DNA of 64,000 nucleotides, taken from Sphaerisporangium aureirubrum. GTDB lineage: Bacteria > Actinomycetota > Actinomycetes > Streptosporangiales > Streptosporangiaceae. Position numbers and translations under genes: made by a program. The stretch spans positions 1 to 64,000 of the forward strand of contig NZ_JBHSRF010000005.1 of assembly GCF_042658925.1 (NCBI RefSeq), in the 5' to 3' direction. Positions 24,990 through 34,367 of the stretch are shown here, piece after piece. Under the pieces are notes generated by a model that made no database searches, was not told the origin of the DNA, and saw only the letters and a program-made list of their open reading frames with translations. Each line of letters starts with the position of its first letter. The stretch's first letter is position 1.

Positions 24990-25952
24990 ATGGAGCTACG
25001 CCAACTCCGTTACTTCGTGACGCTGGCCGAGGAACTGCACTTCGGCCGCGCCGCGGCGCGCGAGCGCATCGTGCAGTCCGCGCTGAGCCAGCAGATCCAG
25101 CGACTCGAACGCGAGCTCGGAGTGCGGCTGCTGGACCGCAGCACCCACCACGTGGCCCTCACCCCTGCCGGGGCCGCCTTCCTCGTGGAGGTGCGCCAGA
25201 TCCTCGACCATCTGGGCCGGGCGACGCAGATCGCACGCAGCGCTGCGGCGGCCGCGCCCACGCTACGGGTGGGGATCATCGACGCCGGCTACGACTCCAT
25301 GCCGCTGATCCTGCGCGAGGTTCAGCGACGGCATCCGGACCTGACGATCCATCAGATCGAGGCCAGCACTCCCGAGCAGTACCGGCAGCTGGCCGACGGC
25401 CGGCTCGACATCGGGATCGGCCGGGCCTCGCAGACCCCTGCCGACGTGGCGTCCGAGCTGATGAGGCTCGATCCGCTCGGTGTGCTGGTTCCCGACGGTC
25501 ACCGTTTCGCCGCGCTGGAGGCCGTGCCGGTCGCCACTCTGGCCGACGAACTGCTGTTGATGGGGGAGGACGCGGAAACACCGGAGTTCAACCAGTTCGT
25601 CCGCGAGATGTGCCTCGCGGCCGGATTCGTGCCCACTATCTACGAGGGCACGGTGGCGAGCAGCCGCGCGGCGGCCGACCTCGTGCTCCAGCACCGGTGT
25701 GTGCTCTGCATCCCCGCCTCCTCGCGCACCTCCAACCGGCCGGGCACCGTGTGGCGACCCCTGATCGAACCCGCCACGCCCTACCCGTGGTCGCTCCTGT
25801 GGCGGACGGGCCAGACGCCCCCCTACGTCGTCGCCGTCATCGACACCGCCCGCCATCTGGCCCGCGAACTGGGCTGGCTGGGCCCGCCCGGCGACATCTC
25901 TGCCGGACAGCGAGCGCCGACGATCACCGGCCGGACCGACGAGCAGTCCTGA
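24990..25952 (+). CDS. LysR-family transcriptional regulator
   Basis: A 320-residue regulator. The winged helix-turn-helix is at the N-terminus (ELRQLRYFVTLAEELHFGRA, then QSALSQQIQRLERELGVRLL) and a LysR substrate-binding domain spans about residues 90-295. ATG 24990 has AAAGGGG 8 bases upstream; GTG 24981 is less likely. The inducer is unknown. It follows the desaturase by 153 bases in the same direction, so desaturase or its own gene may be targets. Confidence 0.92.
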   Translation: MELRQLRYFVTLAEELHFGRAAARERIVQSALSQQIQRLERELGVRLLDRSTHHVALTPAGAAFLVEVRQILDHLGRATQIARSAAAAAPTLRVGIIDAGYDSMPLILREVQRRHPDLTIHQIEASTPEQYRQLADGRLDIGIGRASQTPADVASELMRLDPLGVLVPDGHRFAALEAVPVATLADELLLMGEDAETPEFNQFVREMCLAAGFVPTIYEGTVASSRAAADLVLQHRCVLCIPASSRTSNRPGTVWRPLIEPATPYPWSLLWRTGQTPPYVVAVIDTARHLARELGWLGPPGDISAGQRAPTITGRTDEQS

Positions 25953-25977
25953 GCCGGTCGTACTCATTCCCCGGCTC
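25951..25977 (+). terminator. Candidate hairpin terminator after the LysR gene
   Basis: GAGCCGG (25951-25957) pairs with CCGGCTC (25971-25977) across a 13-base loop. It overlaps the LysR stop codon. The loop is long, so this is a weak terminator candidate. Confidence 0.4.
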
Positions 25978-26149
25978 GATCGGACGGCGATCGGTTCTGG
26001 TGATGGACCTTTCCGAGATCGCCTGTTTCCCCCGCGGCGAGAATGGGATTGGCTCGGGAGCGTGCGGGCCTGATGTTCAGGTCCCCTGCTCCGACCGGTC
26101 CGGAAGACCGATCCTTCGCAGACATTCGCTGCAATCTAGGAGTTCGGTC

Positions 26150-26455
26150 ATGGGCATCATCGCCTGGATCATCCTGGGACTCGTAGCCGGGATCGTGGCC
26201 AGAATGCTGGTTCCCGGCAAGGACACCCAAGGACTGCTCATCACACTCCTGCTCGGCGTCGCCGGAGCGCTGGTAGGGGGCTTCGTCGCCACCGAGCTCT
26301 TCCACGTCAAGGGCATCCAGGGCTTCTTCAACCTCTCGACCTGGATCACCGCCATCGTGGGTGCCGCGATCCTGCTCGTGGCCTACAACCTGCTCACCGG
26401 ACGGAAGCGCGGCCTCCTCGGGCGGCGGTCCGGCCGCGGCGCCGGCCGAAGGTGA
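26150..26455 (+). CDS. GlsB/YeaQ/YmgE-family membrane protein
   Basis: A 101-residue protein with three hydrophobic helices and glycine-rich packing motifs (GLVAGIVARMLVPGKD, LLLGVAGALVGGFVA). This is the transglycosylase-associated protein family, often linked to stress responses, with no proven activity. AGGAG precedes the ATG at 26150. A C-terminal Arg/Gly tail follows the last helix. It is a single-gene unit closed by a perfect palindrome. Confidence 0.9.
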   Translation: MGIIAWIILGLVAGIVARMLVPGKDTQGLLITLLLGVAGALVGGFVATELFHVKGIQGFFNLSTWITAIVGAAILLVAYNLLTGRKRGLLGRRSGRGAGRR

Positions 26456-26484
26456 CGGTTCCCGCCTAGGCGGGAACCGTCACC
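26451..26484 (+). terminator. Perfect 34-base palindrome terminator
   Basis: GGTGACGGTTCCCGCCT (26451-26467) is followed at once by its exact reverse complement (26468-26484). As RNA it forms a stem of about 15 pairs with a 4-base loop; it includes the stop codon of the GlsB/YeaQ gene. A partial echo, CGCCTAGGCGGCGGG, follows directly. It lies between two convergent genes and could stop transcription both ways. Confidence 0.75.
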
Positions 26485-26569
26485 CGCCTAGGCGGCGGGA
26501 CGCGCCGCCGCCGGGACGCCCGGTAGCCGGTTCCCGGCGGCACGGCGGCACGGCGGCACGGACCGCCGG

Positions 26570-27211
26570 TCAGCGTCGTGCGGAGAAGAACGCGACGGCA
26601 CCGTCGCGCTCGACGCTGATCTCGCCGAGGCCGGCCGCGGCGAGCCGCGACGAGAGATTCTCGGCCGATCCCACGTCGCCGAAGACCCCGCCGCGCCGGA
26701 ACAACGAGATCACCGTGTCCTGCCGCAGGCCCCCGCCGCTTACGACCGTGGTCCCCTGCAACCGCCCACCCGGCCGCAGGACGCGGGCCATCTCCGTGAG
26801 AGCCGCCTGCGGATCGGGGAAGCAGTGCAGGCCGAAGTAGCTGAGGCACAGATCGAAGCCGCCCTGCCGGTAGGGCAGCGCGGTCACGCTCGCCTGGACG
26901 AAGCCGATGTCCCGCAGCCCGTGCCGCCGCGCGTTGGCCCGCGCCCGCCGCAGCATCACCGGCGACAGGTCGAGCGCCACGTAGCGATGGGGACCTTCCT
27001 CCGGCAGCCCGCGGAAGGCGGTACCGCCGCCGCAGGCGACGTCGAGGATCCGGCCGCCCTCCAGCCGCGTCCGCAGGTCGTGGATGTCACGGTAGAAGCG
27101 GCTCAGATCCGCCCCCCACACCAGCCGGCCGCCGATCCGGCCGAGCCACTCGCGCTCGATGCCGAAGTCGTAGACAAAAGCAGTCAGCCGCGCATGCCGC
27201 CAGTCATCCAT
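26570..27211 (-). CDS. Class I SAM-dependent methyltransferase
   Basis: A 213-residue UbiE/Methyltransf_11-type enzyme. Motif I is LDVACGGGTAFRG, motif II/post I includes ALDLSPVMLRRA and motif III LRPGGRLQG. ATG 27211 follows GAAGG. The substrate is unknown. It lies 52 bases after the DUF3616 gene on the same strand and may be co-transcribed with it. Confidence 0.88.
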   Translation of the reverse strand: MDDWRHARLTAFVYDFGIEREWLGRIGGRLVWGADLSRFYRDIHDLRTRLEGGRILDVACGGGTAFRGLPEEGPHRYVALDLSPVMLRRARANARRHGLRDIGFVQASVTALPYRQGGFDLCLSYFGLHCFPDPQAALTEMARVLRPGGRLQGTTVVSGGGLRQDTVISLFRRGGVFGDVGSAENLSSRLAAAGLGEISVERDGAVAFFSARR

Positions 27212-27263
27212 GTTCCGACCTTCTTTGGCGCGACCCACATCGAGTCAGGTGAAGGCATGTCTT

Positions 27264-28280
27264 TCAGTCGAGACGAATGAGATCAGCGTAGACGCCCTCC
27301 GCGGTCCGCCTGGCCGGGGAGGGGCTGTCGTAGACCACGATCAACCGCCCGTCCTCCAGTACGGCCAGCCCTTCGGGATGGTCGTCCCCCCGACCGAAGG
27401 GAAGCTCGGCCACGAGCTCCAGATCCCGGCCCGTGACGATGTCGCCGACGGAACCGGTCCGCCAGCGCACCACCCGGACCGGCCCGTCGAGGGCCATGCT
27501 CGGGCCGGTGAGGATCAGCAGATCGTCGCCGTACGGGCACAGGTCGCGGATGCCCAGGCCGTCCAGATCCAGGAAATGCTTGCGGTACGGCTCGGCCAGC
27601 CGCAGCCTGGACGGGTCACGCGGATGGGTCACGGGCCGGATCTCCAGCAGCACGGCCCAGCCGCGCAGCACCGGCCCCCGCAGCCCCACGAAGAGCCGGT
27701 GGCCACGCTCGTCCGAATGGGCGGCGATGCCCTCGATGTCGAGCCCGTTGTCCTTGCCCGGCAAGGCCAGGAACGGCGCCAGATGGGGATCGCCGGAGAG
27801 CATGTCGGCGAGGTTGTCGTGCCCGGCGAGGATGGCGGCCCTGCGCTGCCCGTCCTCCCGCACCGGTACGCCGCCTCGGACCGGCAGCCGCACGAGCACG
27901 AACCGGTTCTCCTCCCGGACCACCGTGGCCAGCCTCTTACGGGCCTTGTCGGCGGATTGCCCAGACTTCACCCGCCTGCGCTTGAGACTGTGCGACCCGA
28001 CCGCCCACAGCCACCCGTCGGTCCTGGCCAGCCCCTCGATGTCGGCCTCCGCCTCCGGCCCCGCCGGGAGGTCCACGAAGTCGTCCAGGTTGAAGGTGCG
28101 CTGGTCGTCGTAGACGCCGTCACGTAACGTCAGCCGCTCGATCGTCGCCGTCTCGTCGCCCGCGATCCACAGGTAGGGCCCGTCCTGGCGGATCGCCGAA
28201 AGGTTCTCATGGGTACGGGCGCTCTGCGCGCCGGCGTGAAAGCGAAGCTCCACGCGGTCTTCATGTCGCACCCCTCCCAT
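27264..28280 (-). CDS. DUF3616 domain protein (predicted beta-propeller)
   Basis: A 338-residue cytoplasmic protein matching DUF3616, with repeated blocks such as DIEGLARTDGWLWAVGSHSL and GLDIEGIAAHSDERGHRLFV. The repeats suggest a beta-propeller like esterase/SdiA-regulated-type proteins. GGAGG sits five bases before ATG 28280; ATG 28283 is an alternative. No catalytic motif is clear. Function unknown. Confidence 0.82.
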   Translation of the reverse strand: MGGVRHEDRVELRFHAGAQSARTHENLSAIRQDGPYLWIAGDETATIERLTLRDGVYDDQRTFNLDDFVDLPAGPEAEADIEGLARTDGWLWAVGSHSLKRRRVKSGQSADKARKRLATVVREENRFVLVRLPVRGGVPVREDGQRRAAILAGHDNLADMLSGDPHLAPFLALPGKDNGLDIEGIAAHSDERGHRLFVGLRGPVLRGWAVLLEIRPVTHPRDPSRLRLAEPYRKHFLDLDGLGIRDLCPYGDDLLILTGPSMALDGPVRVVRWRTGSVGDIVTGRDLELVAELPFGRGDDHPEGLAVLEDGRLIVVYDSPSPARRTAEGVYADLIRLD

Positions 28281-28381
28281 CATGACCTCCGAACCCTTCG
28301 AATGAGCGGCTTCCACCGGCGAACCTCAAAGGACCACCCGGGACGGGCGGGAGGCTCTACGGGCCCCCGGCACCGGGACGG

Positions 28382-29350
28382 TCACGGGGAGGGGGGAAGC
28401 AGGGCGCGAGGGGTGAGGTCGCGGGACCACGGGGGGTCGGCGCCGGGGGAGGCGCAGGTCAGGGATGCGACGTGGGCGGCGAAGGTCAGGGCCTCGCGTA
28501 GGCGGTCGGAGGGGATCTCGGGGAGGCGGGAGCCGAGGAGGGCGTCGGCGGAGAGGTTGTGGAGGAGGGCGGCGGTGAAGGCGTCGCCGGCGCCTATGGT
28601 GTCGGCCACGAGGGTGAAGGGGGCGGGGACCGAGATGCGGGTGCCGTCCAGGGAGGCGGCGGCGCCGGTCTCGCCCCGGGTGACGATGACCAGGCGGGCG
28701 CCGTAGCCGTGGCAGATGTCGAAGGCCTCGGCGATGGACATGCCGGGCAGGACGAAACGCAGGTCCTCGTCGCTCATTTTGACGATGTCGGCCAGGGCGC
28801 ACCAGCGGGGGAAGCGGTCGCGGTAGACCTCGGCGGGGACCAGCCCGGTGCGGACGTTCGGGTCGACGCAGATCGTGAGGTGCGGGCGGGCCGCGGCGAT
28901 GAAACCCTCCACCAGCGGGCCGCCGGGGTCGCGGGCCAGGGCCAGCGAACCGGTGTGCAGGCAGATCGCGCCGGTGAGCCGCCCGAGGTCGAGCTCCGCC
29001 GGGGTCCACTGCCAGTCGGCGGTGCCCTCGGCGTAGAAGGAGTAGCTCGCGCGGCCGTGGGCGTCGATGTCGGCGACGGCCAGCGTGCTCGGCTCGACGG
29101 CCGCCACGCACATCGACAGGTCGGTTCCGGAGGCCGCCAGATGGTCGGCGAAGAGTCTGCCGAACCGGTCCCCGGACAATCGCCCGAGGAAGCGTGCCGG
29201 GGTGCCGAGCCGGGCGAGCGCCACGGCCGTGTTCGCCGGGCCACCCCCCGGCAGCACCCGCAGGGTGAGATCGTACGGGCCGTTCCCGGCCGCCGTGACC
29301 ACGGCGTCCGCGACGCATTCGCCGAGCACGGCGATGGGACCAGAGGACAT
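28382..29350 (-). CDS. PfkB-family carbohydrate kinase
   Basis: A 322-residue sugar kinase of the ribokinase/fructokinase family. The N-terminal signature is GGGPANTAVALARLG and the C-terminal catalytic signature DTIGAGDAF, with the base Asp in GAGD. It should transfer phosphate from ATP to a hydroxymethyl group, commonly of fructose. ATG 29350 follows AAGGAAG. No sugar transporter is adjacent, so the substrate is not indicated by context. Confidence 0.92.
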   Translation of the reverse strand: MSSGPIAVLGECVADAVVTAAGNGPYDLTLRVLPGGGPANTAVALARLGTPARFLGRLSGDRFGRLFADHLAASGTDLSMCVAAVEPSTLAVADIDAHGRASYSFYAEGTADWQWTPAELDLGRLTGAICLHTGSLALARDPGGPLVEGFIAAARPHLTICVDPNVRTGLVPAEVYRDRFPRWCALADIVKMSDEDLRFVLPGMSIAEAFDICHGYGARLVIVTRGETGAAASLDGTRISVPAPFTLVADTIGAGDAFTAALLHNLSADALLGSRLPEIPSDRLREALTFAAHVASLTCASPGADPPWSRDLTPRALLPPSP

Positions 29351-29493
29351 GGACGTGCTTCCTTGCATGGTGCGGGCGGCCAGGGGGAACGCGGAGCGGG
29401 AGCTGACGCTGGATTGGCCGTCCCCTGACCTTAGTGCTCCTAGCGTGACCGTAGCCGGTGCCGAGCCGGACACGGACGACGAAGGGCCGGGGT

Positions 29494-30726
29494 ATGCGAA
29501 GGCGGACATCGGTGGGTGGGCCGGGGTGGGGCGGGGCCGGTGGGTGGAGGCGGATCGCGGTGGTGGTGGGGGTTCTGGTGGGTGGGGTGGGATGTTCGGG
29601 TGAGGACGTGCCGCGGGCGACCGCGACGCCGTCCGCCGGTGTGACGCCGTCCGCCGGCGCCGAGGACGGCAGGGCTGAGAAGGGGGCGGGCCGGGGAGCC
29701 GCGGCGGCGCACGGGGTGGGGCGGGGGCGGAGGGTGGATGTCTATCGGTTCGACCGGCCGGGGATGCTGAGCCCGGCGGTGGCGGGGTTCCCGGATCTGG
29801 TCTACGTGCCCAACAGCGACAGCGGGACCGTGAGTGTGATCGATCCGAAGACCTATCGGATCGTGCGGCACTTCAGGGTGGGGAAGCGGCCGCAGCACGT
29901 GGTGCCGTCGTGGGATCTGAAGACGTTGTGGGTGAACAACAACGAGGGGAACACGCTGACGCCGATCGATCCGGCCACGGGGGAGCCGGGGGCGCCGATC
30001 GCGGTGGACGATCCGTACAACCTGTACTTCAGCCCGGACGGGACCACGGCGCTGGTGATGGCGGAGCGGCTCAACCGGCTGGACTTCCGGGATCCGCGCA
30101 CGTTCGGGCTGCGGCACTCGATGGACATGCCGTGCCGGGGGATCAATCACGCGGACTTCACGGTGGACGGGAACACCATGCTGGCCAGCTGCGAGTTCTC
30201 CGGGCACCTGGTGGCGATCGACCTGGCGGCGCGCAAGGTGCGCGAGCGGGTGGTGCTGCCGCATCACAGCATGCCGCAGGACGTGAAGCTGTCGCCGGAC
30301 GGGACCACGTTCTACGTCGCCGACATGGCCAAGGGCGGCGTCTGGCTGGTGGACGCCGGCCGGTTCGAGGTGGAGCGCTTCGTGCGCACCGGGGCCGGCG
30401 CCCACGGTCTCTACGTCAGCCGCGACTCGCGCGAGCTGTACGTGTCCAACCGGGGCGCAGGCTCGGTGTCGGTCGTGTCGTTCGCCAAGCGCAAGCCCGT
30501 TGACACCTGGCGCATCCCGGGCGGCGGCTCGCCCGACATGGGCGGTGTCTCGGCGGACGGCCGCCGCCTCTGGCTGGCCGGGCGGTACCACGGCGTGGTG
30601 TACGTCTTCGACACCGTCAAGGGCCGCCTGATCCGCACCGTCCCGGTCGACGCCGGCCCGCACGGGCTCGCGGTGTACCCGCAGCCGGGGCGTCACTCCC
30701 TCGGCCACACCGGCGTCTTCCGGTGA
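29494..30726 (+). CDS. Lipoprotein with YVTN-type beta-propeller
   Basis: A 410-residue extracellular lipoprotein. A signal peptide ends in the lipobox VGGVGC near residue 34, and a Pro/Ser/Thr/Ala-rich linker follows. From about residue 95 the sequence is a seven-bladed YVTN-like propeller with repeats such as YVPNSDSGTVSVIDPKTYRI and LYVSNRGAGSVSVVSF. Such proteins bind or sense at the cell surface; enzymatic activity is not indicated. GAAGGGCCGGGG precedes ATG 29494. It is divergent from the PfkB kinase gene and convergent with the ABC operon. Confidence 0.88.
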   Translation: MRRRTSVGGPGWGGAGGWRRIAVVVGVLVGGVGCSGEDVPRATATPSAGVTPSAGAEDGRAEKGAGRGAAAAHGVGRGRRVDVYRFDRPGMLSPAVAGFPDLVYVPNSDSGTVSVIDPKTYRIVRHFRVGKRPQHVVPSWDLKTLWVNNNEGNTLTPIDPATGEPGAPIAVDDPYNLYFSPDGTTALVMAERLNRLDFRDPRTFGLRHSMDMPCRGINHADFTVDGNTMLASCEFSGHLVAIDLAARKVRERVVLPHHSMPQDVKLSPDGTTFYVADMAKGGVWLVDAGRFEVERFVRTGAGAHGLYVSRDSRELYVSNRGAGSVSVVSFAKRKPVDTWRIPGGGSPDMGGVSADGRRLWLAGRYHGVVYVFDTVKGRLIRTVPVDAGPHGLAVYPQPGRHSLGHTGVFR

Positions 30727-30738
30727 CGGGACGGCGCG

Positions 30739-32016
30739 TCAGCCCACGGGGACCTGGTACTCCTTGGCGAGGTCGGACGCCGCGGCCTGCTTGAAGATGA
30801 CGGACCCGCCGATGGCGTCCTTGTCGGGCTTGACGATGTAGGAGTTGCGCGAGGCCGGCTGGTCTACGTGGGAGAAGTCCATCGGCGAGCCGAACCCGGC
30901 GTCCCACGCGGGTGTGGACCGGTGCGCCTTGACGATGCCCTCCCGGCTGAGGTCCTTGCCCTCGCACGCCTTCTTCAGCGCGTCCCCGACGATGTTCGCC
31001 GCCCAGTACCCCGACGTCACGCCGCTGTCGAGCTGCTGGCCGGGGTACTTGGCCTTGTAGTCGGCGACCAGCTTCTTGATGGCGGGCAGGTCCGCGCTGA
31101 GCGGGGTGCCCGCGGTCATGATGTAGTAGTCCTTCAGCAGCGCGGGCGCCGCCGGGGTGGCGAGCAGCTGCGGGCTGTAGGCCGAGTTGCTGCCGATGAA
31201 CGGCACGTCCATGCCCTTGGCCAGCGCCACACCCACCAGGGACGCCGCCTGCCGCGGGCCGACCGACACCATGATCGCCTTCACGCCCGCCGCCTTGAAC
31301 GCCGACACCTGCGCGCTCATGTCCTGGTCGGTCGCCTTGATCTTCTGCTCGACCACCGTCAGCCCGAGCTTGCCCGCCGCGTACTTGGAGCCGTTGAGCG
31401 CGCTCTCGCCGTAGTCGCCCTCGAAGTACAGGTGCCCGATCTTGTCGCCGGACTTGATGCCCTTCTCCTTCGTCAGGAAGTCGACGCCGTTGATCATGTC
31501 GATGTCGTACGTCGTGCCGGTGACCTGGATGGCCTCGGTGCCGAGCAGGCCGGTGGCCCACGCCATGGGCAGCGTCAGCAGCTTGTCGCCCTCGATGCGC
31601 TGCTTGAGGGCCGCGACCATCGGCGAGCCGACGAACTGGCTGATCGCCGCGGACTTCGGCGCGATCTCGGTGTACGCGGCCACCGCCTTCTGCGCGTCGT
31701 AGCCGTGGTCGCGCACGATCGCCTCCAGTGAGCGCCCGCAGACGCCGCCCTGCGCGTTGACCTGCTCGAAGTACAGCTGCTGTGCCTGGGTGAGGCTCTT
31801 GCCGAGCGAGGCGTACGGGCCGGTCAGGTCGGTGAGGACGCCGATGGAGATCTTGTCGGCGGTGACGCCGGGGCCGGTCTTCACGCCGTCGCCCGCCGAG
31901 GCGGTGGCGCCTTCGCCGCCGGTGGCCTTGCCGCTGGCGCAGCCGGAGACGGCGAGCGCGAGCGCGGCCAGTGTGGCCACGGTCGCCGCGCCGGTACGGA
32001 TGCCGAATTTGCCCAT
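30739..32016 (-). CDS. Branched-chain amino-acid-type ABC substrate-binding lipoprotein
   Basis: A 425-residue type I periplasmic-binding-fold lipoprotein (Peripla_BP_6/LivJ-like). The lipobox is LAVSGC near residue 25, then a Gly/Ala-rich spacer and SIGVLTDLTGPYASLGKSL at the start of the domain. It is last in the livFGHMK-ordered operon, following the LivM-like gene by one base. The ligand could be a branched-chain amino acid, urea, an amide or an aromatic acid; the family does not decide this. Confidence 0.92.
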   Translation of the reverse strand: MGKFGIRTGAATVATLAALALAVSGCASGKATGGEGATASAGDGVKTGPGVTADKISIGVLTDLTGPYASLGKSLTQAQQLYFEQVNAQGGVCGRSLEAIVRDHGYDAQKAVAAYTEIAPKSAAISQFVGSPMVAALKQRIEGDKLLTLPMAWATGLLGTEAIQVTGTTYDIDMINGVDFLTKEKGIKSGDKIGHLYFEGDYGESALNGSKYAAGKLGLTVVEQKIKATDQDMSAQVSAFKAAGVKAIMVSVGPRQAASLVGVALAKGMDVPFIGSNSAYSPQLLATPAAPALLKDYYIMTAGTPLSADLPAIKKLVADYKAKYPGQQLDSGVTSGYWAANIVGDALKKACEGKDLSREGIVKAHRSTPAWDAGFGSPMDFSHVDQPASRNSYIVKPDKDAIGGSVIFKQAAASDLAKEYQVPVG

Positions 32017-32017
32017 G

Positions 32018-33484
32018 TCAGCTCCTGGGGTCGGGGGAGGGGGACGGATCGGTGGAAGGTGGGGACGCCGTCCGGCGCCTGACGACGGCGCGCAGCCGGC
32101 CCGCCAGCCCCATGAGGCCGCCGGGCAGGAACAGCACCACGCTGACGACGGCGGCCCCGTAGAGGATGCGGGCCGCCTCGGCGGGCGACACGCCGCCGGA
32201 ACCGGGTTCGGCGATCATGGGGAGCGAGTCGCTGTAGCGGGTGAGCAGCTGGGGGAGCATCGAGACGAACACGGCGCCGAGGACGGCGCCGCCGACCAAG
32301 CCGAGGCCGCCGATGACGATCATCGCGAGGTAGTCCAGGGACAGCAGCACGCCGAAGTAGTCGGGCACGGTGCGCTGGAACACCAGGGCCAGCATCACCC
32401 CGGCCAGCCCGGCGTACATCGACGACAACACGAACACCCCGGCCCGGTAGCGGGCCACCGGCACGCCCATCACCCCGGCGGCGATCTCGTGGTCCCTGAT
32501 GGTGTTCATCGCCCGGCCCGGACGGCCGCGCAGCACGCCGCGCGCGAACAGCGCGGCGCCGAGCAGCAGGAGCAGCCCGAGGAACCACAGCCGCTCCAGC
32601 GCGCCGAACGGCACGTTCAGCAGCACCAGCTCCGGGGTGTCGGCGAAGCTCAGCCCGAACAGTTCCATGGGCGGCACCGCGCGGCCGTTGTAGCCGCCGG
32701 TGACGGGCTCGGCGTTGAACAGCAGATGCTGGCCGAGGAAGATCAGCGCGATGGTGGCGATGCCGAGGTAGGCCCCCTTCAGCCGCCCCGCGATCGGGCT
32801 GAACAGCCCGCCCGCCACCCCCGCCGTGCCCACCGCCAGCACGGCGGCGATCGGCGTCGGCAGCCCGAGCCCGAGCAGGTCCCCCTCGTCCCCGGCGTCG
32901 GCGAAGTACACGTACCCGTACGCCCCGACCGCGAGGAAGAAGGCGTGCCCCATGGACAACTGCCCGGTGGAGCCGGTGAGCAGGTTGATACCGATGGCCC
33001 CCACCGCCGCCGACATCGCGAACAGCCCCGTCTGCAGCCAGAACCCTTCCAGATAGAACGGAATCGCAACCGCCACCACCACGACGACCGCCCACACCAC
33101 GCCCCGCACCATCCGAGCCCGCGTGACGCCCCCTGGCCGTTTCACCACCTCACTCCGCACAGGCACGAATGCCGAAATATCGGAAATGTCGGTGGTGGGG
33201 GAGAGAGAGTGGGGCGCGGGGGAGGACCGGGAGGTGTCCCCGGCGCCGGGGGCTCCGGGAGTGCCGCCAGCCTGGCCGGTCGCGGCCCCGTCGGTGCCGG
33301 AGGCCCCGGGGGTGCGGTCGGTCGTGCTTTCTTCGGTGCCGGAAGCCCTGGGGGTGCGGTCGGTCGTGCTTTCTTCGGTGCGGGGAGTCCCGGGGGTGCG
33401 GTCGGTGGCGGGGGTCTTCGGGGGGTGGGTGGTTGTGGTTTCTTCGGTGGCGGGGTGGGTTGTGAGGTCGCGGGGGTCAGACAC
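32018..33484 (-). CDS. LivM-type ABC permease with repetitive N-terminal extension
   Basis: A 488-residue permease of the BPD_transp_2 (LivM) family with about nine helices from residue 125 onward (GSTGQLSMGHAFFLAVGAY; DYLAMIVIGGLGLVGGAVLG). Unusually, the first 100 residues are a Thr/Pro/Glu-rich extension containing three 14-residue tandem repeats (TP-x-x-SGTEESTTDR type), and a Pro/Ser tail ends the protein. It overlaps the LivH-like gene by 8 bases. Family members normally begin near the first helix, so the extension is lineage-specific. Confidence 0.9.
   Translation of the reverse strand: MSDPRDLTTHPATEETTTTHPPKTPATDRTPGTPRTEESTTDRTPRASGTEESTTDRTPGASGTDGAATGQAGGTPGAPGAGDTSRSSPAPHSLSPTTDISDISAFVPVRSEVVKRPGGVTRARMVRGVVWAVVVVVAVAIPFYLEGFWLQTGLFAMSAAVGAIGINLLTGSTGQLSMGHAFFLAVGAYGYVYFADAGDEGDLLGLGLPTPIAAVLAVGTAGVAGGLFSPIAGRLKGAYLGIATIALIFLGQHLLFNAEPVTGGYNGRAVPPMELFGLSFADTPELVLLNVPFGALERLWFLGLLLLLGAALFARGVLRGRPGRAMNTIRDHEIAAGVMGVPVARYRAGVFVLSSMYAGLAGVMLALVFQRTVPDYFGVLLSLDYLAMIVIGGLGLVGGAVLGAVFVSMLPQLLTRYSDSLPMIAEPGSGGVSPAEAARILYGAAVVSVVLFLPGGLMGLAGRLRAVVRRRTASPPSTDPSPSPDPRS
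33291..33410 (-). repeat. 42-bp tandem repeat inside the LivM-type gene
   Basis: Units start at about 33291, 33333 and 33375, a 42-base period with the third unit diverging at its end. Forty-two bases is 14 codons, so copy number can change without frameshift. It encodes the Thr/Glu/Ser/Pro repeats in the cytoplasmic N-terminal extension of the permease. Such repeats often vary in number between strains. Confidence 0.8.
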
Positions 33485-34367
33485 GGGCGGTCTCCCTTGT
33501 GCCGAAGAGGCCGGAGGGGCGCCACAGGAGGATGAGGATCATCACCAGGAAGGGGGCCACGTCGCCTATGCCGCGGCCCAGGAAGGCAAGCTGGTTCTGG
33601 TAGCCGGTCATCAAGGCTTCGGTGACGCCTACCAGCAGGCCGCCTACCAGGGCGCCTGTGGTGGAGTCGAGGCCGCCGAGGATGGCGGCGGGGAAGGCCT
33701 TGATGGCCACCAGGGCGGTGCCGCGGTCGAGGCCGGGGGTGGGGAAGACGCAGAGGAAGACGGCGGCCACGGCGGCCAGGGCGCCGGCCACGGCCCAGGC
33801 GCTCAGGGAGATCCTGCCGAGGCGGATGCCCATCAGGGCGGCCGTTTCGGCGTCCTCGGCGGTGGCGCGCATCGCCACGCCCCAGCCGGTGAACTTGAAG
33901 GCCAGCAGGAACGCGCCTATCAGCGCGGCGGCGGTGCCGAGCGCCACCAGGCGCACCTCGGCGATCGTCACCCCGCCGACGCTCACCACCGAACTGCCCC
34001 ACGGGTCGCCGAGGGCCAGGATCTCGGTGCCGATCTGGCGGGTGAGCTCAGTGGTGAGCACGATGTCGACGCCGATGGTCACGATGGCCAGCACGCTGTG
34101 GGACAGCACGTTGGCCCGCCGGATGACGAGGAACTCCACCAGGGCCGCGACCACCGCAGCGGTGGCCACTCCGGCCAGCAGCGCGAGCCAGAAGCCGATG
34201 ACCGGCTGGGTGCGGGCGACGACGTAGCCGCCGGCGAGCAGCAGGGAGGCGTGCGCGAAGTTCACCACCTCGGTGGCCTTGAAGATGATGACGAAGCCGA
34301 GCGCGATGAGGGCGTACACCGCGCCGATCGAGACGCCGTTGACCAGGAGCTCCAGGAACGTGATCAC
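33477..34367 (-). CDS. LivH-type ABC permease
   Basis: A 296-residue permease of the LivH family with about eight helices. Typical segments are NGVSIGAVYALIALGFVIIF and AFPAAILGGLDSTTGALVGG. Start is GTG 34367 after GAGGAG, overlapping the LivG-like stop by 4 bases (GTGA). It forms the membrane channel together with the LivM-type protein encoded next. Confidence 0.93.
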   Translation of the reverse strand: MITFLELLVNGVSIGAVYALIALGFVIIFKATEVVNFAHASLLLAGGYVVARTQPVIGFWLALLAGVATAAVVAALVEFLVIRRANVLSHSVLAIVTIGVDIVLTTELTRQIGTEILALGDPWGSSVVSVGGVTIAEVRLVALGTAAALIGAFLLAFKFTGWGVAMRATAEDAETAALMGIRLGRISLSAWAVAGALAAVAAVFLCVFPTPGLDRGTALVAIKAFPAAILGGLDSTTGALVGGLLVGVTEALMTGYQNQLAFLGRGIGDVAPFLVMILILLWRPSGLFGTRETARV

